Below are positions 18,665 through 27,900 of a stretch of 39,560 nt of DNA, in pieces. The number at the start of each line of letters is the position of its first letter. The stretch's first letter is position 1. The notes beneath the pieces were generated by a model, which had not been told where the DNA came from, made no database searches, and worked only from the letters and a program-made list of their open reading frames with translations. The position numbers and the translations under genes are program-made. Source of the DNA: an uncultured bacterium (GTDB lineage Bacteria; Patescibacteriota; Minisyncoccia; Phycocordibacterales; UBA2100); contig CAINVT010000033.1 of the NCBI GenBank assembly GCA_903854215.1, positions 1-39,560 on the forward strand, in the 5' to 3' direction.

Positions 18665-18716
18665 GGTGCTAAGTACGTCAAAAGAACAAAACTTGTGTTG
18701 TAAAAATGCTCAGCGG
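18665..18716. repeat. tRNA-Ser-associated repeat copy 2
   Basis: GGTGCTAAGTACGTCAAAAGAACAAAACTTGTGTTGTAAAAATGCTCAGCGG. Confidence 0.75.
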
Positions 18717-18758
18717 GGCGTTCTATATTTCGATCAAAGTTGACACCTTTTTCACTTT

Positions 18759-18971
18759 TTACCGTACCCGCGCGAGTGCAGCTACTTTTCTGCGCGTCAT
18801 CAAAGCGACAGTAGCGTGTAAGCAGATGCCTGCAACCGGGTAGACAAGGTCTTGATATTGACCAGTCCATCTCAGGACGACTACGAGTGTGGTCATTCCA
18901 TACCCAGTTGCCCAGAGACACCAAGGTAAGGCCTTTTCGACCGTAGGGTTTTTCCAAACTGAGCGATACAT
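18759..18971 (-). CDS. 70-aa hypothetical membrane protein
   Basis: MYRSVWKNPTVEKALPWCLWATGYGMTTLVVVLRWTG...; sits between repeat copies 2 and 3. Confidence 0.4.
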   Translation of the reverse strand: MYRSVWKNPTVEKALPWCLWATGYGMTTLVVVLRWTGQYQDLVYPVAGICLHATVALMTRRKVAALARVR

Positions 18972-19114
18972 AGGAATGAATGAGATGGCAACTGCACCAA
19001 CGACAATGGGAACATTCCGTTACATCAAAATCTTCTGAATTGTCCGAATTGCGTGAAAGTACCGTGATACCTGCGACGCAGTTTGTCCCATCGACTCCAT
19101 TTGAACCTAGAATC

Positions 19115-19167
19115 GGTGCTAAGCACGTCCGAAGAATAAAAGTTGTGTTGTAATAATTAGTTGGCGG
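19115..19167. repeat. tRNA-Ser-associated repeat copy 3, overlapping the tRNA 3' end
   Basis: GGTGCTAAGCACGTCCGAAGAATAAAAGTTGTGTTGTAATAATTAGTTGGCGG. Confidence 0.75.
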
Positions 19168-19249
19168 AGAGAGAGGGATTCGAACCCTCGGTGGGTTGCC
19201 CCACGCACGCTTTCCAAGCGTGTCCTTTAGACCACTCAGGCATCTCTCC
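19162..19249 (-). tRNA. tRNA-Ser (anticodon GGA), CCA encoded
   Basis: minus strand GGAGAGATGCCTGAGTGGTCTAAAGGACACGCTTGGAAAGCGTG...GAGGGTTCGAATCCCTCTCTCTCCGCCA with long variable arm. Confidence 0.95.
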
Positions 19250-19256
19250 TCTGCAT

Positions 19257-19568
19257 TCAAAGCTTTGATCTAGCACCGACTATTCTCTGCATATTCTTCG
19301 GATTATGTGAGCCCACAACATCCATGTACGCCATTATATCGGCAAACGAATATATGTACACTTTTGTCTCGTTTTGCAAAGAACATGCAATACCGTGTTC
19401 GTGTAATATATCCATCACTCCCTTAATGATAGGGCGCGAGTGATTCGAGAACGGCCATCCGATATACGTGCGTTTTTCTTTCTTATGGCGATAGATGCCG
19501 CCGTCAGTATCAAACAATCCCCGTAGACACGCCCGTTGGTACTTCTTATTTGTCAAAATCCACACCAA
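19257..19568 (-). CDS. half-size LAGLIDADG homing-endonuclease-like protein (single motif)
   Basis: RACLRGLFDTDGGIYRHKK...SFADIMAYMDVVGSHNPKNMQRI; TTG start; AGGAGG upstream. Confidence 0.7.
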   Translation of the reverse strand: MVWILTNKKYQRACLRGLFDTDGGIYRHKKEKRTYIGWPFSNHSRPIIKGVMDILHEHGIACSLQNETKVYIYSFADIMAYMDVVGSHNPKNMQRIVGARSKL

Positions 19569-19632
19569 ATCACTATGCGAACCCTCCTAACGTCGTAGAG
19601 TATACGCGGGCATTTGAAAGATACCAAAATAA

Positions 19633-20124
19633 TTAATTATGTTGACGATTGATCTTGTGCGCGCGCCGGCGCTCGCGGTTGGCAAAGAACTTCTCGCGAC
19701 GTTTTTCGAGATCAATGCGGAGTTTGCGCTCAAGCTCATCAGCCTTGCGTGATTCGAGCCAGCCGACTGCGGCCATCGAGATATTCCACATAAGTACGAG
19801 TCCGAGGGCGATCATGAGCTCGATGCTCGAGAGATGTGGTGCCGCGAAAAGGAATGTCGGCAGGAAGCTCACCATACCGACCACCACGTCCATGAATCTG
19901 TTTTGCGGTGTCTCCTCAATCTTCACCATTGCCTCCCACATTTCATAGGCAACCAAAAGGAGGAATACGATGATGATCGTACTCATCGTTCCGAGCTTGA
20001 GGAGATACATGCCGAGTCCGAGCGATACACCGGAGAGAAAGTGCACGACACTCCAGAGATCGAGCCACTTCCCTTCGCGCCAGATGTCCGTCCGCTCGAA
20101 TTTTCCGTTACGAAGAAGGGGCAT
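19633..20124 (-). CDS. hypothetical multi-TM protein
   Basis: MPLLRNGKFERTDIWREGKWLDLWSVVHFLSGVSLGLG...; starts just after the htpX stop. Confidence 0.6.
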   Translation of the reverse strand: MPLLRNGKFERTDIWREGKWLDLWSVVHFLSGVSLGLGMYLLKLGTMSTIIIVFLLLVAYEMWEAMVKIEETPQNRFMDVVVGMVSFLPTFLFAAPHLSSIELMIALGLVLMWNISMAAVGWLESRKADELERKLRIDLEKRREKFFANRERRRAHKINRQHN

Positions 20125-20129
20125 AGTAT

Positions 20130-21023
20130 TTACACCTTCATACCTTCGAGTGCCTCGATACGATCTTCGATCGGCGGATGCGTCGAGAATAACTTTTGTA
20201 CCCATTGCCCCGCCGGATGCGCACCGAATGGGTTGGTGATGAACATATGCGCGGTCGTCGTTGATGCATTCATCATCGGTGCTTGGTAGCTCCCGAGCTT
20301 GCGTAGTGCCGACTCAAGACCTTCGGGATATCGGGTGAGCAAAGCGCCGGATGCATCTGCAAGGAATTCACGCTTGCGCGATATGGCGAGCTGGATGAGC
20401 TGTGCCGCGATCGGCGCCAAGATCATTGCAAGGATCGTCGCGATCGCGATCAAAGGCCCGGCGTTGCGATCGCGTTCTCCCCCGCCGAAGAAACTGATGC
20501 GCAGAAAAAGATTGGCGAGAATAGAAATGAACCCAACGAGAACGACGGCAACGGTCATCACGAGAATGTCGCGATTGCCGACGTGTGAAAGTTCGTGTGC
20601 GATCACGCCCTGGAGCTCGTTGTCATCCATCATACCGAGAAGTCCTGAGGTGACGGCGATGACCGCATGATCCTTGTCGCGGCCGGTCGCGAAGGCATTC
20701 GGTGCCGGATCGTTGATGATGTAGACCTGCGGCTTCGGGAGTCCTGCAGTTATCGCAAGATTCTCAACGATGCGATGCAGTTCCTTGTATTGTCCCGGAT
20801 CAGCCGGCACCGCACCGACACTACGGATGGCGATCGATGCCGAGAACCAGTACGCCCAGATATTGGTGAGAAACGCAAAACCGACGGCGAAATAAAGAAT
20901 CGTCGAATCACCGAAATATTGCGACGCGAGGAAGCCGACAATGATCACGAACGTGAGAAAAACGCCCATGAGAAGCCAGGTGCGGAAAACATTTTTGCTC
21001 TGTTGCGTATAAAGAGATACCAT
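20130..21023 (-). CDS. htpX: M48 family metalloprotease HtpX
   Basis: VIAHELSHVGNRDIL zinc motif; multi-TM; PPIEDRIEALEGM C-terminus. Confidence 0.95.
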   Translation of the reverse strand: MVSLYTQQSKNVFRTWLLMGVFLTFVIIVGFLASQYFGDSTILYFAVGFAFLTNIWAYWFSASIAIRSVGAVPADPGQYKELHRIVENLAITAGLPKPQVYIINDPAPNAFATGRDKDHAVIAVTSGLLGMMDDNELQGVIAHELSHVGNRDILVMTVAVVLVGFISILANLFLRISFFGGGERDRNAGPLIAIATILAMILAPIAAQLIQLAISRKREFLADASGALLTRYPEGLESALRKLGSYQAPMMNASTTTAHMFITNPFGAHPAGQWVQKLFSTHPPIEDRIEALEGMKV

Positions 21024-21053
21024 ACTTTTTCGGCTGGGCAGTATTACCTCGAA

Positions 21054-21371
21054 CTAGACTTTCTGTGAGCGTTCGAGTTTCCTGATCCGTGTTTCGTGGT
21101 CATGAATCTGCGGCTCGACCGAACCCTCCAGATGGCGATAGATGTCTGTCGAAACTTTGGCGATGCGATATTGCAACCGTTCTTCGACTTCTCGAATCTC
21201 GGTGCGAAGATTTCCTTCGGTTTCTTTGATTGCGTTACCTATTTCTTTACGCAGATTCGTTTCCACATCATCAAAACCCTCTTTCATCATCCGCGCGAGA
21301 CGATCGAAGCCGTCTTCCTTTTTAACAGAAGACTTTTCTTTCTTATTTGCGCGCGATGCTTGTTTCGCCAT
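21054..21371 (-). CDS. hypothetical coiled-coil protein
   Basis: KKEDGFDRLARMMKEGFDDVETNLRKEIGNAIKETEGNLRTEIREVEERLQ. Confidence 0.6.
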   Translation of the reverse strand: MAKQASRANKKEKSSVKKEDGFDRLARMMKEGFDDVETNLRKEIGNAIKETEGNLRTEIREVEERLQYRIAKVSTDIYRHLEGSVEPQIHDHETRIRKLERSQKV

Positions 21372-21378
21372 AATCGAT

Positions 21379-21960
21379 TTAGAACTGCACCTTCACCGGT
21401 TCCTTTGCTGCCGCATCGGCTTCGGAAAGCTGGAAGAAATCACTTTGCTTGAAACCGAACATACTGCCGACAACATTGCCCGGAAATGACTGCAAACGTG
21501 TATTGAGATCCATGACGACGCTATTGTAGAAGCGACGCGCGGCTTGCATCTTGTTCTCGGTATCAGAAAGCTCTGTCTGGAGCGCGAGGAAATTTTCGTT
21601 CGCTTTCAAGTTGGGATAATTTTCGGAGACCGCAAAAAGTGATTTCAAGGCACCGCTCAACATGTCGTCGGCCTGCGCTTTGCCAGTCGGCGTCGTCGCG
21701 TTCATGGCCGCGGTGCGCATCTCGGTCACCTTCTCGAGCGTGCCTGACTCATGTGCGGCATACCCCTTGACCGTTTCAACGAGATTGGGAATAAGATCAA
21801 AGCGGCGCTTCGATTGCACGTCGATGTCGGAAAGCGCTTCCTTGACGCGGTTGGTAAGCGTGACAAAACCGTTATACGACAGAACGAACCAAATAATAAG
21901 TATCGCAACAACCGCCAAAAGAATAAATGTAATCATATGCGGGAATTGTATCATCCGCAC
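21379..21960 (-). CDS. lemA: LemA family protein
   Basis: FVLSYNGFVTLTNRVKEALSDIDVQSKRRFDLIPNLVETVKGYAAHESG. Confidence 0.95.
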   Translation of the reverse strand: MRMIQFPHMITFILLAVVAILIIWFVLSYNGFVTLTNRVKEALSDIDVQSKRRFDLIPNLVETVKGYAAHESGTLEKVTEMRTAAMNATTPTGKAQADDMLSGALKSLFAVSENYPNLKANENFLALQTELSDTENKMQAARRFYNSVVMDLNTRLQSFPGNVVGSMFGFKQSDFFQLSEADAAAKEPVKVQF

Positions 21961-21976
21961 CGTCGTACGCTAGCGT

Positions 21977-24900
21977 TTATGGAACCGATACCGTCGTCGT
22001 CGCGATCACTTTCTGACCGATAGGATCAGTACACACCGCAGTAAATATCGTCGTTGCGGTGAGTACCGGAGACTTTGCAGTGCTACTGGTTGCCTGCGAG
22101 CCGATCTGCGTCCCACTCGGATCGTTAACCGTACAGATCGAAGCGTTCACCGATGTCCATGAGAGGTTCACGGTGCCGCCGGAGGCGATATGTGCAGGAT
22201 TGGCGATCAGGGCGACGGTCGGATTCATCGCCGTGGTCGATGTCGCGGATTTCGGTGCGGAAGCGGGCGGGACGATACTTACATAACACATCACCGGCGC
22301 CGTTTGCTGCATTCCCGAGATACACGAGAGCGAGAACTGGAGCACACCGGATGCATTCGATGGCACTGAAACCCATGTAGTCCCATATGAAAGTCCATTG
22401 GTTGAAAATCCGCTTGAGACCGGGGTGCCGGAAAGACATGACCATTGAATCGAGATCGGAACCGTAGTCGGCATGGTCACAGATGTTGGCGAGCACGAGA
22501 GTTGCGGGGTGCCAAGCGGTGTCAGCATCGGCTGCGAGAGCGGTGATGGGGTTGGCTGTTGAGCGGACGACTGCGGGAGCTGCATGGCAGGAGCGGTCGG
22601 CTGTTGAGTAGACGGGGCTGTTTGTGGTGCTGGCGCTGTTTTTGGCGCGGCTTCAGCAGGATTTTTGGATGACGGTGCTTTTGTCGGCGTTTTCTCCGGT
22701 TGAACGACCGGCGGCTTCGCCACCGGTGGTACTGGCAGCTTCGGTGGATTAGGAGCAGGTGCAGGGATAGGGGCGGGTGTTGGAGTTGGAGTTGGTGTTG
22801 GTGAAGGATGATTCGACTGCGTTAGCTGAGTATTACTCGGCGCCCAGAGACCATTCCAAAGATTCGATACCCACGAATACGCTCCGTAACCAATAGCTGA
22901 GCAGATGCCGAATCGAATGATTCCACCCGTACAAACGCCCGTTGCAACCTTCGCAACACTCCGTGCAATACCGGAACCACCGTTTGAACTTCCACCAGAA
23001 CCGCCACCACCGGATCCCCCACCGCCCGGCGGAGTCGGAGGTATCGGCGGTGTACCTCCTGTGCCTCCGCCACCGAGCGTTGGAGTAGGCGTGGGAGTTG
23101 AGACCGGTACTACGACGGGAATCGGCGTTGAGGCGACTGGCTGCGGTGCCGTTCGTACCGAAGGTGAAGGTTGCAGCGGCACGGGCGTGACCGGAGAAGC
23201 TTCTTCATTTTTTGATGATCCTGCTGCCGGAGTCGGTTCGGTCACGGACGCAGTCGCGACGGGAGGTGTTTCAACGGTCTGCCCTGCTGCCGGAGTCGGT
23301 TCTGATACGGGTTCGGTCGCGGCGGGTGTCGGTGCGACTTGCGGCGCAGGGGCGGATGTCTCCGTAGCGGGAGCGGTCGCGTTCGTACCTTGCAATACCC
23401 CGCGCACGCGCGTAGCGAGATCGAGCACGTCCGCACGATAAGAGCCGTTGAGAAGAGAGCGATATCCGGTATTCAAGATCGGCCACACGAGCGTTCCAAA
23501 TGGCCCTGCGACACTGTGCGCCACGGAGAAGGTGACAACGTTCACCGCGACATTGCGAAACACCGTACTTGCCGGAAATACGGCTCCGCGAAGCACTCGC
23601 ACGAAGAGTGTCGTGTTGTTCCAGATGGAATTCGTCGTGGGCGCGGCAGGTGTCGTTGCCTCCGATGTCGGAGACTCAAGCGGCTTCACCTCCGGCACAG
23701 TTTCGACCTTCAAAACGGCCAAAATTGGTGCAACGGCCGAGGATGAGACTGGCGCCACTACCGGAGCTGTGACCGATTGAGATGCCTGCTCACGAGCTGT
23801 GCGCGCAGCAACGTATTGCTGAATAACAGGAATTTTTGAAAGGTAGTTCTGGTACATATCGACATACGAATTCTTTCGCATCGAATCATTTCCATACCCG
23901 CCTGTTTGATCCGTTGTCTGCGTTTTGTATTCATACGCAGGAGTAGTCAGGTCGCCGCCGCTTACCCACGATTGCGTCAGCCCGGTCGGCTGTACATCCC
24001 CGAGATAACCGATTCCCCCGATCCAAACTCTGCCATCGAGAGCCGTATTGAACATGTATACGAACTCTCCATTGTTTGAAGGAAATACTTCAACCGAAAC
24101 GGTGCCGTACAAAGTCGTCTCTTGTTTCCAACTGGTCACCAGCCTTGAGAAGTCAGGCGACTGGTCATGCGTCAAAACCATGTCTTGCGGCGCAGTCTTC
24201 CCTTGCATCGCATAAAAATCTCCATCCAGAAGAATAGGGTTTGCATCAACCTGTTGATAGTAATCGTAGTGACGGCTTGTCTCCTTACCCCTGACTTCGG
24301 TAGTGCCCGCGAAGACAAATTCAGGATTATCAAACTTCAAGACGGGCGTGCCGGCTTGCGAGATCTCAGAGAGCGCCTGTTGAATTTCGAACGGAAGTGT
24401 GATGCTTTCCTCTCCGTATCCCTTCCCATACAACGTAACCTCTCCTGCAGGATTTGCTTCATAGTCTGGCAGGTATCGCCACACCCCCTGTGAGTTACTG
24501 CGATAATATGATTGCGCCGTGATGAAATATCCATCTTTGTTGACGTACGCAACAACAGCAACGTATCCATCGCCAAGATCGTAGACAGGAGAGAACGCCA
24601 CCGAAACGCCTGCGACATCGACTGATTGCGTCGGAGTCAGACCTCTTTGTCGGAGATCGTCTGTAGACAAATACGTGTCCAGTAAGGGGTCTCCATAAAT
24701 CCTTGTCGCTTCAAGAATTTGTTCGCCTTCTTCGGGAGAAAGTTTCTCGAGCTGCACGTGCACCAGCGGCTGGTTCGATAGCTGTACGGCCGGTTCCACA
24801 CGAGTGGTTTGTGTAGATGGAGCTACGACGATTTTTGAGAAGTCTACCTGCTGCGGCCTGATGTTGAGCAGCAACGATTCTGTGAGTTGTGACTGAGAAG

Positions 24901-27900
24901 GAGTAAACGGATTCGTTAAGACGTTTTTTGGCAGTGGCACTCCGGACACTGACGACTGAGCAAGATTCGCTGGAACGTTGTCTGTTAACGATACTGCGAG
25001 ACGGTCGTTCTGACCCTGCAGCTCTTCGTAATACTTCAAGGCGGCGGAGACTACCGGGTCTTGGACGAGAAGGCTTTGCCGTTCCGCGCTCGAAAGCAGA
25101 TTCCAATTTTTCACGCTCCGGCTGTCAGCGGCTTCGACCTGCTGTTCGGCACGGAACAGATCGAGCCGCGCAATGAGCGCATCAACTGCCGCAGTCTTGT
25201 AGACATCGCTCTTTTTTGGAATCTCGTATCGCGTGGATGTCTTCGGGTCCGTATAAGAATCCGGCGATGGTGGCACCATATTCAACAGCGACGATTGCAC
25301 AAGCTCCGTCTCCGTAGGCTCGTAGATGCTCGACAAGTCTATTCCGGAAAGCTGACTGCCGGAGGTATCCGATGTAGGCGCTGGGAGCCGCAGCAACGAA
25401 GTATCCGGTCCGGCCAGCGCGAGCGGCGATGGCGGGGTTTGATACGAAGTCGTGAGCTGCGGTAGTGCAGTAACGTTCGGACCAGTCACGGCCAGCCATG
25501 ACGGTTTCTGATTTGAAGTCGTGAGCTGCGGCAACGGAGCGTTCTCAGTTGCTGGTAACGCGGCTGGTGCTTTTGGCGATGGCGATGCGGTGACCGAAGG
25601 AGCGTTGTTGGTCTCGTTTGCTGTGACGCCACTTGGCGCGACATTCGACACGTCACCGAGTATGACGTGGTATACGCCGTCGGGACCTTTCACTGTATTG
25701 AAGTTCTGCACGCCCGATGGGATAGCTTCTGGATTGTTGTCCAGATATATCTGCGGAGCGGGCGTGTAGGTCGTCGCGTATGTGAGTGAATTATTCGCGT
25801 CGGACCACGGAACGAGTTGTGTCGGACTGTTCGCAGTAGTCATTGCGGAAGATTTTTCCAACACCGCTTCCGGCTCCTGCATGCGGATACCTTCTGGAGT
25901 GAACGCGACATATTTCCATGGAGACGGTGTCTGTGCCGGATTGCTCGCTTCAAACCAAGCGATCGCGGGAGATGGCACTGGCGACACAGTTGCACGTGCT
26001 GTTTGCGGCGCGGCTGCCGCTGGCACTGGCACTGAAGCAACCGCCGGGACTTCGGGCAATGTAGGTGTCAGTTGATTCTGTGCGAACTTAACAGATTCTT
26101 CGGTGTTCGGCACAATAGTGTCAGTGGGTTCTGGTGCTGGCTGCGAAGAAGCCGTAGCAGGTGTCTCCAGGATCGGCACCTTAACGGATGATGGGGACGG
26201 CTGCGGTACGACCGCCGCAACTGTCGGAGCCGGGGTCTGATTTACAGCGCCAACAGGCACATTTCCAGCAGCAGGAACCGTTGCCGGAGCCAACGACCGG
26301 GTTTTGTGATGTGCTAGAGCTGCCAGAATCTGACTGTCAGTAACGACCCCTGCATCTGCAGGAGCAGCCGGAGACGGAGCAGGTGTTGCTGCAGCGACTT
26401 GCACAGGAGCCGGAACAGATGCCGTGAAAGAAAGACCTTTGTTAAATTGGACTCCTGCAACTTTCAAATCGATAACGAATCCCGGTTGCGGGACAGCGGC
26501 GACAAACGAGAATGGAGTCACGAGCCGCACAGCGGGCGTGGCAGAGCGGGTCGATGCTGCCGAATTCGCGGGCGGATAGCTCGCCTGTATAGTGACCCTC
26601 TGCGCTGGCAGTCCCGCAACGACAGTCAGTGGCGTAGTTGCGACCATTGCGTCCGATGCGACATTCTCCATATCGGTTATCGCTGCGAGCGCAGTGTCAC
26701 CAAAAAGCGACGTGACCGCAGCACGATATGCTGCCACGAGCGTCGGTATATCCGTTACCTCCGTAGCAGCTGCACTGAATTCGCGACGCGAATTTTCGTT
26801 CATCGCATTCACCATCTGCGTCTCATCGTAAATGTTAATGGTGGCATTCGGCCCCTGGAGACCCGCCGCGGCGGAAATGGTCCGAGCCATCGATTCTGGA
26901 TCATTACCATTACTACGCGGAGAAAGACCCGCCAATGTCGGTGTACCGGCCAAGATAGTTTCCCATGTGGTCGCACCTCGCTGGAAGTGCGCGAACACAT
27001 TCATGAAATACGCGCGTGCACCATTTTGAGCGCTATTGAAACAAACGAAACCGCCGATACTACAATTAATAGTTCCTTGCCAGTTATAAAGTGCGTACTG
27101 TCGTATGTTCCCAAAATTATATCCTCGATTGATGAGTTGTTGCGCCGCAGCACTGAGTGGTTTTGTTGGAGCTGAAGCGGCAGTCGGTGCAGACGTAACA
27201 GCTATTTTGTTCGGCGGCGCTGGTGTTGCTGCCGGTGTTGCGGCTGGGATGGGAATCTTTGCTGCGCTTGGCGCCGGTGCCGAAGCTGGAGCGGGCGTTG
27301 GAGTTTGAGAGGCGGCGGGAGCCGGAGCAGGTGTTGATACAGTTGCAACTTTGACAGGCACAGTTGTTGGAGCAGCGGCAGGTCCAGCTAATGTTCGAGT
27401 AGCCTCTTTAATTACTGCAGGCGGAGCTACAACGGGAGCTGGAGCAGCAGCCGCTTTTGCTTTCGCCTCTGCAACAAGCTGATTCATATCAGTAGCAAGC
27501 TGGTCGGTTTTTGGCTTCATACTCGCTAGTCCCATGAGGGAGAATATGCTCTTGGTCTCGCGATAATTAGTGAGTGCTCCCTGAAGCGTACCGATATATT
27601 GATTTGCACGACTGATGATACTTGTTGCAGAAGTTCCGAGATTTCCGCTGGTATCCGGAACACGAGCAGCAATTGAGGCGAGTTTTTCTGTCGCTTGCAG
27701 TGCCGCTATGCCGTTTACTAATGCGCCGTCATAATCGCTTCCGTTATAGGCAGCGGTCGCGCGCGCAGCAGCGCCGGATATCTGCGCTTGCGCTGCATTC
27801 ATACTTGCGATCGCCGTTGGGCCTTGCACTGCTGGCGCAGCCTCCGCCGAAGAAATCGGACTAAGATTCGAAGGAAGATTTACGATGGGTACACCTAAGA

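Noticed and set aside
18586-19260. 224-aa minus-strand ORF
   Set aside because: Reads through tRNA-Ser (NPPRVRIPLSPP) and two repeat copies; spurious.
22771-22806. microsatellite-like gttggagttggagttggtgttgg tract
   Set aside because: Encodes a PTPTPT linker of the giant protein; ordinary low-complexity coding DNA.
22905-23441. 178-aa plus-strand ORF rich in Pro/Gly/Val
   Set aside because: Antisense to Pro/Ala/Thr-rich linkers of the giant gene; composition is a mirror of the low-complexity coding strand.
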